Notes: a model not told the origin generated them from the sequence alone. Shown: positions 7,773-15,246, counted from the stretch's first letter. The stretch is 47,628 nt of DNA from Clostridia bacterium (GCA_017545535.1 JAFWMS010000007.1:1-47628); one strand, 5' to 3'. Program-made: numbers and translations.

Positions 7773-7805
7773 TTGACTTTTTTCCTGTAATCGCGTATAT
7801 TACAG
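7773..7805 (+). promoter_or_regulatory. Promoter with overlapping palindrome for the Rrf2 gene
   Basis: TTGACT (7773-7778), 17-base spacer, TATATT (7796-7801). The perfect inverted repeat CTGTAAT-N7-ATTACAG (7785-7805) covers the spacer and -10 box, so bound Rrf2 would shut off its own transcription. Confidence 0.85.
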
Positions 7806-7821
7806 GCAGGAGGATCAGAGT

Positions 7822-8259
7822 ATGCAGATTTCCAGTAAATTTACCATAGCGATCCATCTTCTTGCGGTCATCCATTATCTGGGCGAGGATGGAAAGGCGA
7901 CCAGCAGCGTCCTTGCCGGAAGTATCGGCGTCAATCCTGTGATCGTCCGAAATGTCATGGGGAACCTGAAAGAAGCGGGCCTCATCAAGATCAGTCAGGG
8001 AAAAAGCGGCATCACGCTTTCCAAGAAGCCGGACGAAATCACCTTCTACGACGTCTATAAGGCAGTGGACTGCGTGAAGGAGGAGGGGCTGTTCCACTTT
8101 CATGAGAACCCGAATCCGGAATGTCCCATCGGCAGAAATATTCATACCGCCATGGACGCCAAACTGGATCGTATTCAGGCAAGCATGGAGGCGGAAATGC
8201 GTGGCATTACCCTCGCCGATGTCATGACCGACATTCAAAACGAATTGAAGAAGGAATAA
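7822..8259 (+). CDS. Rrf2 family transcriptional regulator (YwnA-like)
   Basis: 145 residues. The winged helix (MQISSKFTIAIHLLA at the start, SSVLAGSIGVNPVIVRNVMGNL recognition region quoted in part, then a glycine-containing wing GKSGITLSK) is typical of Rrf2. It has one Cys in the NPECPIG motif and another at DCVKEEG, but not the three-Cys set of IscR/NsrR, so it probably senses something other than through an iron-sulfur cluster. RBS AGGAGG. It likely represses itself and the upstream YwnB-like gene through the matching palindromes. Confidence 0.9.
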   Translation: MQISSKFTIAIHLLAVIHYLGEDGKATSSVLAGSIGVNPVIVRNVMGNLKEAGLIKISQGKSGITLSKKPDEITFYDVYKAVDCVKEEGLFHFHENPNPECPIGRNIHTAMDAKLDRIQASMEAEMRGITLADVMTDIQNELKKE

Positions 8260-8270
8260 CCAAACGGAAA

Positions 8271-8309
8271 GAATGCCTCAAAGCCGCTGCGGCTGCGGGG
8301 CATTCCTAT
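8271..8309 (+). terminator. Stem-loop between the Rrf2 and radical SAM genes
   Basis: Outer stem GAATGCC (8271-8277) / GGCATTC (8299-8305) encloses an inner hairpin AGCCG-CTG-CGGCT (8282-8294), followed by a loose CTATCTTTA. It may be a partial terminator, allowing some read-through into the radical SAM gene 30 bases later. Confidence 0.5.
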
Positions 8310-8333
8310 CTTTACGAATGAAAGGAGAAACCC

Positions 8334-9230
8334 ATGCCTTTAGATGGGGTTGTTTACAGACCGCCGTATGAAGCGAATTCGCTTCTGTTGGAGGTAACGC
8401 AGGGCTGCAGCCACAACAAATGCACCTTTTGTTATATGTATCCGGATGTACCGTTTCGGGTCTGCCCAATGGAGCAGATCGAAGCGGATATCGCAGAGGC
8501 CGCACAGACGAACGTAAATGTCCGCCGCGTGTTTTTGGAGCACGGAGACGCCTTCGTACTCTCTGCAGATCGGCTGCTTCAGATCGCAGACGCCATCCAT
8601 AAGCGGCTACCGCGCGTGGAGACGATCGCCATGTACGCCTCCATCCAAAACATTATGCATAAGACCGACGATGAGCTTCGCCTCCTGCAAAAAGCCGGTA
8701 TCGGCGGATTGGATATCGGCGTGGAAAGCGGGCTGGATGCAGCCCTTGCCTATATGAACAAGGGGCATACGGCACAGGAAGCGAAGGAGCAGCTTTTGCG
8801 TTTGACCGCTGCCGGGATAGACTACAGCTTCAACGCGATCCTCGGCTGCGGCGGCGCGGAACAATGGCAGGAGAATGCGGACGCAACCGCCGAGTTAATC
8901 AACGCCGTACAGCCGCATCTGCTGTTTATCGGCTCGCTGCATGCAGCACCGGGATGCAAGCTGTACACAGATATGAGAAACGGTACCTTTCATGAATCCA
9001 CGATTGGGCAGCTTTTGGACGAGCAGGAGCGTTTGATCTCACGATTGGACCTGAAAGATACAATCTATTTCGGCTCGCATCCCTCCAACATCGTGCCGAT
9101 GCAGGGCAGACTGCCGAGGCACAAGCAGGAGATGATCGACATCATTCATGAAACACGGGAAGAACTACGTGATCGGCTGAACGAATACCCGATCCGCGGC
9201 GGAGAGGGCTCCGTTTTGGATCTGTCCTGA
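8334..9230 (+). CDS. Radical SAM protein with CX4CX2C motif, paralogue of the 2537-3418 gene
   Basis: 298 residues. C25, C30 and C33 (GCSHNKCTFC) give the same CX4CX2C spacing as the paralogue, and both share the layout ...YRPPYE/YRNPYW..., LLEVTQGC, MYPDVPFR, GVESGLD/GVESGDD. RBS AAAGGAGAAA. It follows the Rrf2 gene by 74 bases across a stem-loop, so it may be in the same regulon as the YwnA/YwnB pair, whereas the other copy is under TetR. Substrate unknown; coproporphyrinogen oxidase-like or YgiQ-like labels would be over-interpretation. Confidence 0.85.
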   Translation: MPLDGVVYRPPYEANSLLLEVTQGCSHNKCTFCYMYPDVPFRVCPMEQIEADIAEAAQTNVNVRRVFLEHGDAFVLSADRLLQIADAIHKRLPRVETIAMYASIQNIMHKTDDELRLLQKAGIGGLDIGVESGLDAALAYMNKGHTAQEAKEQLLRLTAAGIDYSFNAILGCGGAEQWQENADATAELINAVQPHLLFIGSLHAAPGCKLYTDMRNGTFHESTIGQLLDEQERLISRLDLKDTIYFGSHPSNIVPMQGRLPRHKQEMIDIIHETREELRDRLNEYPIRGGEGSVLDLS

Positions 9231-9240
9231 CCGTTTTGAG

Positions 9241-9372
9241 TACAGCCATACACCGGTAATTGTAGGTTTCGACCAAAATATTATCGAAGTAAGCTATGAT
9301 TGGAATTATCAAGAGCTTTATGACCGAAAACAAAAGGCTCAAATATTAGCAATTATTGACAAACTCACGTAA
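9241..9372 (+). pseudogene. C-terminal tail of an unrecognised protein
   Basis: A 43-codon open stretch reading ...GFDQNIIEVSYDWNYQEL... and ending at TAA 9372 has a protein-like composition but no start codon or ribosome site, and begins within 11 bases of the radical SAM stop codon. It looks like the truncated end of a gene once located upstream of the HTH gene. Family not recognised. Confidence 0.4.
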
Positions 9373-9384
9373 AACTGCTAATAT

Positions 9385-9699
9385 ATGAGCATGAACAAAT
9401 ATGGTATTCCTCCAGAAGTCTATTTCGGACTTCCCAAAACGCCAAAGGAAATTGGCTTAGAAATTGCACATAACCTTAAAAAACTGCGCAAGCGTAGAAA
9501 GCTTTCGCAAGCGGAGCTTGCGGAGAGATCTAGCGTGAGTTATGGATCGTTGAAACGGTTTGAGCAGACGGGGAAGATTTCCCTTGAATCTCTTTTGAAG
9601 ATCGCTGTTGTTTTGGGCGCATCCGAGCCATTTTCCGATCTTTTTAGGACAACGGAAACAACCTCGATACAGCAGATTATCGATGGCGAATTTGACTGA
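9385..9699 (+). CDS. XRE/HipB-like helix-turn-helix protein without a HipA partner
   Basis: 104 residues. An N-terminal segment (GLPKTPKEIGLEI) leads into an XRE helix-turn-helix at about residues 33-85: LRKRRKLSQAELAERSS and SYGSLKRFEQTG, then a LLKIAVVLGA helix. This resembles HipB-type antitoxin/repressors that normally precede hipA kinase genes, but no hipA follows, only a 430-base non-coding repeat. No clear ribosome site precedes either ATG (9385 or 9391). The last 50 codons lie inside the direct repeat, and a second truncated copy is at 15237. Confidence 0.75.
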   Translation: MSMNKYGIPPEVYFGLPKTPKEIGLEIAHNLKKLRKRRKLSQAELAERSSVSYGSLKRFEQTGKISLESLLKIAVVLGASEPFSDLFRTTETTSIQQIIDGEFD

Positions 9700-9879
9700 A
9701 AAAGTCTGATACCGTTTCATGTTTGAACACCGGTGTCGTCAGAAATGTCGTCAAATCATAAATGATGCAGGAATAAAGAGCACAGAAAAAATCAGTGGCA
9801 CATCGAATGCGGTGTGTCAACTTTTTTTATGCATAAAATGTTGTAGAGGTAGGGGGGCATTGAACAGCCCAAATAGCCC

Positions 9880-9912
9880 GTGTCGTCAAAGTGTCGTCAA
9901 AGTGTCGTCAAA
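9880..9912 (+). repeat. Tandem GTGTCGTCAAA units (three copies)
   Basis: Three perfect 11-base units at 9880-9890, 9891-9901 and 9902-9912; degenerate units also at 9733-9743 and 9745-9755. The second large repeat has only two (15574-15595). Such clustered short direct repeats beside a tRNA and recombinase remains would suit integrase arm-type binding sites; too short and contiguous for a CRISPR array. Confidence 0.8.
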
Positions 9913-9950
9913 ATCCAAAAATGTCTGCTTTGTCCATGTGCCAAAAATGA

Positions 9951-9977
9951 AAAATGCCCTAAATTAGGGCACTTTTT
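9951..9977. terminator. Bidirectional hairpin at the end of repeat copy 1
   Basis: TGCCCT (9955-9960) / AGGGCA (9966-9971) with a 5-base loop, flanked by AAAAA on the left and TTTTT on the right. The same hairpin is directly next to the tRNA at 15638-15660. Confidence 0.65.
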
Positions 9978-10129
9978 GGCACGTTGCACCAAAAAAAGAT
10001 ATTTTGCTTTTTGTGTTATCGAGTGCGTTTTCTCATTCATAAACCAGAAGTCAAGAGGATGACTCCTGGTTAATTTCATTTTTTGAGATAGCCGATATAA
10101 TGATATCAGGCTACAGTTTTTTGCTTGCT

Positions 10130-10642
10130 TTACAAAGATGTCGCCATTTGCCTGACCGCCGCTAAGCAGTCCTTGTCGTGATTAGTGATGATCCCCATAT
10201 CTTCCAATCCAAGATAACCAAGAAAATCACCATCATAAGAGAATTTGGCGCCATCATACATGTCCGGATCACCGGAACTCAGAAACATGGCAACTTTCTT
10301 AAGCGTCTCCGGCGCTTTGGGGTAAAGCGCGGAATAAAAACGATCGATTGTGCATTTCAGCTGCCCGCTGATACCGTGATAGTAGATCGGCGAGGCAAGC
10401 ACCAACATCTGAGTATCCTTCAGCTCAGCATAGATCTCCTGCATGTCGTCCTTTTGAACACATACGCCGTGTCCTCTCCCATGGCAATATTCACAGGCAA
10501 GGCAGCCCTTGATGTTCTTTCGGCACACATTGATTACCGCTACGTTATGTCCTGCGCTTTCAGCAGTTTCCCGAAACACAGCGACCATTTTCGCTGTATC
10601 GCCCTGCGGGCGCGGGCTCCCGTTCAATACGAGAATTTTCAT
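10130..10642 (-). CDS. Iron-sulfur-flavoprotein-like flavodoxin family protein
   Basis: 170 residues. FMN loop LNGSPRPQGDTAKM at the N-terminus; cysteines C47, C50, C53 and C61 form CX2CX2CX7C, as in Isf-type flavoproteins; ASPIYYHGISGQLKCTIDRF is the standard flavin-binding region. Last gene of the LysR-divergent operon, 18 bases after the aldo-keto reductase gene. A probable FMN (and perhaps 4Fe-4S) electron carrier or reductase. An imperfect hairpin at 10042-10071 followed by a T-rich stretch may end the transcript. Confidence 0.86.
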   Translation of the reverse strand: MKILVLNGSPRPQGDTAKMVAVFRETAESAGHNVAVINVCRKNIKGCLACEYCHGRGHGVCVQKDDMQEIYAELKDTQMLVLASPIYYHGISGQLKCTIDRFYSALYPKAPETLKKVAMFLSSGDPDMYDGAKFSYDGDFLGYLGLEDMGIITNHDKDCLAAVRQMATSL

Positions 10643-10660
10643 CGCGTTTCCTCGTTTTTC

Positions 10661-12091
10661 TCAATACCAGTCATGCTTCTCACCACGATCTAGATCTCCG
10701 ATCTTTGCCATCTCATCGTCAGTCAGTTCAAAACCGAACAGGTCGAGGTTTTCCCTTATATGATCAGGATTGCTCGAACCGGGGATCACGACGATGCCTC
10801 GCTGTAGATCCCAGCGCAGGATGACCTGCGCTGGAGATACGCCATGAGCTTCCGCAATCGCTTTGATTGTTTCGTTTCCCAACAGATCGGCAGTGTAGCC
10901 TCTCCCACCCAGCGGATACCAGCACTGTACCACAATGCCTTTTTCCTGAATGAACGGAACGACATCCTGCTCCTGATAATAGGGGTGGATCTCGTTCTGC
11001 ACCAGTGCCGGTGTGATCGTGACCTGCGGCAGGAACTCGGTCAATTCTTCTACATACCAGTTGGAGAGACCAAGAGAGCGAATCTTGCCCTGCTCCACAT
11101 ATTTTTCCATAGCCTGGTATGCCTTCACATCGTTGGTTCCGGGATGGTGAAGGAGCATCATATCGATGTACCCGATATCCAGCTTATTAAGCGCCATATC
11201 GATGGCGACCTCGGGATCGCTGAATTGATTCGGGTATATCTTGGTGATAACAAAGATTTCCTCACGGGGAATGCCATATTCCTCCATGCCTCTGCGGACA
11301 CCCTCGCCCACGGCCTCCTCATTTCCGTACATATAGGCCGTGTCAATGAGCCTGCCACCGTTTTCCAGAAGCGCCATCACGGAACTCACGCAGGTATCGT
11401 GATCGAGCGCATAGGTGCCGAGACCGAGGATCGGCATCTCATATCCGCTGTTCAGCAGCACGGTGAGGGTATCATAGTTGAACACTCCCACTGCAGAGCT
11501 GTCGGTAGGCGTTTTGTTCAGCGAAAACACCACAGTAGGATCGCCGTCTCCCAACACTTCACAGATCTGCTCAGTGGTCATACCCTGTACTTTCCCGAGA
11601 CGAGTAAAACTCCACGTGTTCGTGTCATAATAGATGGTGATCTGGTTCCCCTGATACAGAATCAAGTCTCCGGGCTCCGTAGTGATTCTTTCATCATTAG
11701 TCGGAATCGAAGCACCAAGAGAGCCGACTTTTTCAAACCCGCCGTAATCGTGCATGGCGACGGCAATATCGCCCCTTTTCAGTAATTCAATTAAAGCCTC
11801 TGCTGAGGAATTGTCCTCTGGCTTGATGATCAGGGTTTCGTCACCGACATGTGCATAAATCATAGTTTCTCCGCTTCCATCCGATTTGTCCGCCGGAACT
11901 TGATCAGTAGGCGTCTTGGCTTCGGAATCAGGGATTACTTCCGGTTGAGTGGAAGAGTTATATTCCTGACTCTGTGCTTTGGATGGATCAAGACTCGGTT
12001 TTCGCCCGGCTTCCGTTTGCTTACAAACAGAAAGGCAGATCATGAGCAATAGTGTTAATGAAAGAAGAGTCAATGATCTTTTCATATCCAT
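10661..12091 (-). CDS. Cyclophilin-like domain fused to an aldo-keto reductase, with an N-terminal export signal
   Basis: 476 residues in three parts. Residues 1-23 are a positively charged, hydrophobic signal ending LSVC, a borderline lipobox with Cys23; residues 24-75 are a polar linker. Residues 77-190 (MIYAHVGDETLIIKPEDNSSA start) resemble the bacterial cyclophilin-like fold. Residues 207-476 are a full aldo-keto reductase with the tetrad Asp250, Tyr255, Lys284 and His315 and the NADPH-binding IPGSSNPDHIREN. A signal peptide on an NADPH enzyme is odd because the cofactor is cytoplasmic. Sits between two flavodoxin-like genes in the LysR operon. RBS GGAAGCG. Confidence 0.85.
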   Translation of the reverse strand: MDMKRSLTLLSLTLLLMICLSVCKQTEAGRKPSLDPSKAQSQEYNSSTQPEVIPDSEAKTPTDQVPADKSDGSGETMIYAHVGDETLIIKPEDNSSAEALIELLKRGDIAVAMHDYGGFEKVGSLGASIPTNDERITTEPGDLILYQGNQITIYYDTNTWSFTRLGKVQGMTTEQICEVLGDGDPTVVFSLNKTPTDSSAVGVFNYDTLTVLLNSGYEMPILGLGTYALDHDTCVSSVMALLENGGRLIDTAYMYGNEEAVGEGVRRGMEEYGIPREEIFVITKIYPNQFSDPEVAIDMALNKLDIGYIDMMLLHHPGTNDVKAYQAMEKYVEQGKIRSLGLSNWYVEELTEFLPQVTITPALVQNEIHPYYQEQDVVPFIQEKGIVVQCWYPLGGRGYTADLLGNETIKAIAEAHGVSPAQVILRWDLQRGIVVIPGSSNPDHIRENLDLFGFELTDDEMAKIGDLDRGEKHDWY

Positions 12092-12124
12092 AGTCTCGCT
12101 TCCAATGGTAGCAAAAGGATTCTA

Positions 12125-12667
12125 TTATTTGAGACAACGACCAAATTCATACGCTTCCTCCAACTTGGCTTTATGCTGCTCGGCCTCACCTGCATCGCTG
12201 ATACCTCCGCAGAAGAGCGTATCAACAAGCTCTGCTTTTTCAAAGCAATCGACCCAGCCCTGCAGTCCGGAAACTGCCTTTTCGGGCACATTTGTATCGT
12301 CCTCTGCGGCGACCGACAGCATATAGATGCTGCGGAAGTGATAGTCAGATGGGAAAAGCGGATTGAGCCGGTCAAGTAGAGTCTTCATCTGACCGCTCAT
12401 CTCATAGTAGTAAATCGGCGTCACAAAGACCAGCGTATCCGCTTCCTTCACCTTTTCAGCGATCTCCACGGCGTCATCCATCAGTAAACACTTTTGTGTT
12501 TTCTGGCAGGCCAGGCATCCAACACAGAATTTGATCTGTCTGCCTTTGAGGCTGATATGTTCAACGTCATGACCTGCGTCCTTTGCACCAGCGATCAGTT
12601 CCTCGGCGAGTCGGTCGGAATTGCTCCTTGCCCTCAGGCTGGTCGTAATGACAAGTACCCTGCTCAT
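12125..12667 (-). CDS. Iron-sulfur-flavoprotein-like NAD(P)H oxidoreductase (flavodoxin fold)
   Basis: 180 residues. FMN loop ITTSLRARSNSDRL; cysteines C48, C51, C54 and C60 form CX2CX2CX5C, the spacing nearest to classical Isf; VTPIYYYEMSGQMKTLLDRL is the flavin-ring region. Its start codon overlaps the end of the hydrolase gene by 4 bases, so the two are coupled. With the 10130 gene it gives this operon two related but clearly different flavoproteins. Confidence 0.87.
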   Translation of the reverse strand: MSRVLVITTSLRARSNSDRLAEELIAGAKDAGHDVEHISLKGRQIKFCVGCLACQKTQKCLLMDDAVEIAEKVKEADTLVFVTPIYYYEMSGQMKTLLDRLNPLFPSDYHFRSIYMLSVAAEDDTNVPEKAVSGLQGWVDCFEKAELVDTLFCGGISDAGEAEQHKAKLEEAYEFGRCLK

Positions 12668-13665
12668 TTAAGATACTCCTTCATAAACGCCTCGATCTTA
12701 TCAAATGGGATCGCACCCTTGCCGCCGCCGTCATAAAGATCGGTATGGGAAGCACCCGGAATGATGAACAGTTCCTTGTTTTCGGTGTACTTGCTGTCCT
12801 TCACCATGTCAGCATAGGCGTCCCTGCCAAAGTAGCAGGAATGCGCCGCATCGCCGTGCATCACCAAAACCGCAGAGCGAATCTCATTGGAGTACTGCAG
12901 GATCGGCTGATTGATAAAACTCTCGCAGCCGATCACATTCCAGCCGCCGTTGGAGTTGAGGGAACGGGGATGATAGCCGCGACCTGTCTTGTAATAGTCG
13001 TAGTAATCCTTCACAAAATACGGCGCGTCATCCGGCAGCGGATCGACGACACCGCCGCCGAGCTTGTATTCGCCGCTTTTCAGGTCTTCCAGACGCTGTG
13101 AGCACATAGCGGCTCTCTTCTGATAGCGGGCTTCCTCGCTGTCCTCAGAATCGAAGTATCCCTTCGCGTTGACGCGGGTCATGTCATACATGGTCGAGGC
13201 GACCGTCGCCTTGATGCGGGTGTCCAGCGCCGCGGTATTCAGCGCCAGACCGCCCCAGCCGCAAATGCCGATGATACCGATCCGATTCGGATCGACCTTG
13301 TCGCACAGGGAGAGGAAATCCACCGCCGCCATGAAATCCTCAGTGTTGATATCCGGGGAAGCCATGTAGCGCACGTTCCCGCCGCTCTCACCGGTGAAGG
13401 AGGGGTCAAAGGCAAGCGTCAGAAAGCCGCGCTCCGCCATCGTCTGCGCATACAGCCCGGAGCACTGCTCCTTGACGGCTCCGAAGGGGCCGCAGACCGC
13501 GATGGCCGGGAGCTTTCCCTCTACGCCCTTCGGAACGTACAGATCCGCTGCCAGCGTGATACCGTAGCGATTGATAAAAGTAACCTTGCTGTGATCCACC
13601 TTGTCGCTTTTGGGAAAGGTCTTGTCCCATTCATTGGTCAACGTGAGTTCTGCTGGTTTCATCAT
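12664..13665 (-). CDS. Alpha/beta hydrolase, dienelactone-hydrolase-like with a probable Cys nucleophile
   Basis: 333 residues. The nucleophile elbow reads GICGWGG with Cys135 at the position held by Ser or Cys in YcjY-like and dienelactone hydrolases; VMHGDAAHS supplies a candidate acid and GASHTDLYD the His. No signal peptide. It is the second gene of the LysR-divergent operon, 3 bases after the small upstream gene. The ATG pair at the start (13665 and 13662) cannot be separated. Substrate unknown; ester or lactone hydrolysis expected. Confidence 0.85.
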   Translation of the reverse strand: MMKPAELTLTNEWDKTFPKSDKVDHSKVTFINRYGITLAADLYVPKGVEGKLPAIAVCGPFGAVKEQCSGLYAQTMAERGFLTLAFDPSFTGESGGNVRYMASPDINTEDFMAAVDFLSLCDKVDPNRIGIIGICGWGGLALNTAALDTRIKATVASTMYDMTRVNAKGYFDSEDSEEARYQKRAAMCSQRLEDLKSGEYKLGGGVVDPLPDDAPYFVKDYYDYYKTGRGYHPRSLNSNGGWNVIGCESFINQPILQYSNEIRSAVLVMHGDAAHSCYFGRDAYADMVKDSKYTENKELFIIPGASHTDLYDGGGKGAIPFDKIEAFMKEYLK

Positions 13666-13668
13666 GAT

Positions 13669-13917
13669 TCAATCTTCCTTTCGGTGATTATTATTCTTTG
13701 TTTGTCTGATCAGATAATCAATCCGATCAATTTTCCTCTGGCACTCGTGCATATCCTCCACCATATTGCAGCGCCGCAGCTTCAGGAATCTGACAAGCTC
13801 TGCCTCCTGTCCTGATTGATATAACTGCATCGCCCGCTCTATGAGCTCTTGCCGTACACCGGTATCGGCAAGAAAGGATTTCATTGTTTCCGAATAATCT
13901 GACACAGTAATCCGCAC
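13669..13917 (-). CDS. Small helical protein, first gene of the LysR-divergent operon
   Basis: 82 residues, mostly predicted helix with a C-terminal basic tail; the ECQRKIDRIDYLI segment looks like the coiled-coil end of MerR-type regulators, though no DNA-binding domain is present. Not recognised as a named family. It starts the operon, 3 bases before the hydrolase gene, and is in phase with the others, so it is probably expressed. A role as a small binding or effector subunit is only a guess. Confidence 0.65.
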   Translation of the reverse strand: MRITVSDYSETMKSFLADTGVRQELIERAMQLYQSGQEAELVRFLKLRRCNMVEDMHECQRKIDRIDYLIRQTKNNNHRKED

Positions 13918-13948
13918 TCCTTGGCTCCTTGTTCCTTGGTTCGTTTTT

Positions 13949-14020
13949 ATTATAACGCATTGACTTTACGCTCACTAATGGTTATAATGAATATCATGAT
14001 ATTCGTATTAGGAATATCAC
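13949..14020 (+). promoter_or_regulatory. LysR gene promoter and likely LysR operators in the divergent region
   Basis: TTGACT (13960-13965), 17-base spacer, TATAAT (13983-13988) drive the LysR gene. A perfect 16-base palindrome GAATATCATGATATTC (13989-14004) and a further half-site GAATATCAC (14012-14020) follow. On the other strand a TATAAT (13949-13954) has only a poor -35 (TAGTGA), as expected of a LysR-activated promoter. Confidence 0.72.
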
Positions 14021-14034
14021 GAAGGAGGAATACC

Positions 14035-14913
14035 ATGGAGATAAGAACACTTCGGTACTTTCTTGCCGTTGCGCGGGAGGAAAATATGACGAAGGCCGCC
14101 GAGCAGCTTCACGTGACGCAGCCGACACTATCAAAGGCTTTGAAGTCTCTTGAGGACGAACTCGATAAAAAGCTGTTCACCCGGCACAGCTTCAGCATTC
14201 GTCTGACGGATGAAGGCGTCCTGCTCCGCGACAGAGCGGAAGATCTTGTCAGCATGGCGGATAAAATTGAAAAGGAATTCATTTCTCTTGATGATATCTC
14301 CGGCGGTGAGTTGTTCCTCGGATTGGCGGAATCCTATCAGATCAAGTATATTGCAGATGCGATTAAAGCCTTGAAGGAGCAATATCCGAAGCTGCAATAC
14401 CACATCACCAGCGGCGACACGGAGCAGGTTGCGGAAAAGCTGCAGAAAGGGCTTTTGGACTTTGTTGTCCTCGCTGAAGAACCGGACAGGAACAAGTACG
14501 AATTTATAGCTCTTCCAGAAGCGGATTGCTGGGGGGTGATATTCCCCGCAGATGATCCTCTTGCGGAGCGGGAGAGCTTCCGCCCTTCCGACCTCCGCGG
14601 GCTTCCGATGTTCTGTTCAGAGCAGGCTTGGCATCAGGAAATAAAGAATTGGGCTGGACGCGATTTTGCTGCTTTTCATCTGGAAGGCTCGTTCCGGCTG
14701 TCATACAACGGATCGATCTTCGCCAAGGCAGGGCTCGGGTACCTGCTGACCTTTGATAAACTGATCGACGTATCATCAGACAGCGGGTTGGTATTCCGGC
14801 CGCTTACGCCGTGCCTTGAAACAAAGCTGTATCTTGTCTGGAAGAAGTATCAACCGTTTACACCGATTGCCGAACGGTTTTTGGAGCAGGTCAAAGCTTC
14901 ATTTGGATATTAA
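14035..14913 (+). CDS. LysR family transcriptional regulator
   Basis: 292 residues from ATG 14035, chosen for AAGGAGGAA just upstream and because LysR proteins start MEIRTLRYFLAVAREEN. The helix-turn-helix is textbook: MTKAAEQLHVTQPTLSKALK, followed by the LEDELDKKLFTR dimer linker. The rest is a two-lobed effector domain. It faces away from the five-gene flavoprotein/hydrolase/reductase operon and most likely controls it and itself through the palindromes at 13989-14020. A hairpin terminator follows. Confidence 0.93.
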   Translation: MEIRTLRYFLAVAREENMTKAAEQLHVTQPTLSKALKSLEDELDKKLFTRHSFSIRLTDEGVLLRDRAEDLVSMADKIEKEFISLDDISGGELFLGLAESYQIKYIADAIKALKEQYPKLQYHITSGDTEQVAEKLQKGLLDFVVLAEEPDRNKYEFIALPEADCWGVIFPADDPLAERESFRPSDLRGLPMFCSEQAWHQEIKNWAGRDFAAFHLEGSFRLSYNGSIFAKAGLGYLLTFDKLIDVSSDSGLVFRPLTPCLETKLYLVWKKYQPFTPIAERFLEQVKASFGY

Positions 14914-14917
14914 AACT

Positions 14918-14955
14918 TGCGCCAGCGACGTTCATATGGTCACTGGCGCATTAAT
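14918..14955 (+). terminator. Terminator after the LysR gene
   Basis: TGCGCCAG (14918-14925) / CTGGCGCA (14943-14950), 17-base loop, then a short TTAATT. Weak T-run, so moderate confidence. Confidence 0.5.
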
Positions 14956-15082
14956 TGCATTCTGTCGTGATGAAGTCGTACAGTGCTTCCGGTTCAGTAA
15001 GATCCCATTCAATAGATTCATCTTCGTTCCAGATCTTATAGTTGGGAGTTCCTTCGTAGAGCCACCAATCAAATGTAGTCAT
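14951..15082 (-). other. Small open frame or gene remnant (43 codons, acidic)
   Basis: Reads MTTFDWWLYEGTPNY... then an acidic stretch ending FITTECN. The composition (Trp, Tyr, Asp, Glu in protein-like order) suggests it was coding. There is no ribosome site before its Met codons and the frame stays open a few codons upstream, so it may be the C-terminal remnant of an element gene rather than an intact small protein. Family not recognised. Confidence 0.35.
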
Positions 15083-15139
15083 ACTGATCATTGATGGCGT
15101 TCGTGAGAACCATCAGAAAAGCTTCTCGATAAGTTAAGT

Positions 15140-15174
15140 GAGGTTTGCCCTAAAATGTAGGGCAAACCTCTTTC
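15140..15174 (+). terminator. Strong hairpin terminator
   Basis: Perfect 13-bp stem GAGGTTTGCCCTA (15140-15152) / TAGGGCAAACCTC (15158-15170), 5-base loop, then TTTC. It ends no intact gene, so it probably belonged to a lost one. The 320 bases from 14914 to 15234 hold only this, the LysR terminator and the remnants listed. Confidence 0.7.
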
Positions 15175-15246
15175 CTGAACAAGCAGGGAGGCTTGTTCAT
15201 CGATGAAGAGACCATCGAGGAAACAGAAACAGAGATGGATCGCTGA
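15154..15246 (+). pseudogene. C-terminal scrap of an acidic protein fused to the repeat
   Basis: The frame beginning after a stop at 15151 reads NKQGGLFIDEETIEETETEMDR and ends at TGA 15244-15246, just inside the direct repeat. The Glu/Thr-rich end looks like a real protein terminus, but there is no start. It marks a recombination junction where another gene's end was joined to the interior of the HTH gene. Confidence 0.35.

Larger units (their letters stand above)
9542..9979 (+). repeat. Direct repeat copy 1 (about 438 bp)
   Basis: Matches 15235-15662 with scattered substitutions and short indels, from the ATGGATCG inside the HTH gene to the TTTTTGG after a hairpin. It includes the end of the HTH gene and about 280 bases of non-coding DNA with several GTGTCGTCAAA units. 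Together the two copies bracket a 5.3-kb segment carrying the LysR-linked operon. Region 9700-10129 has no other gene. Confidence 0.9.

Noticed and set aside
9880..9912. Possible CRISPR array
   Set aside because: The units are 11 bases long and contiguous with no spacers, and no cas genes are present.
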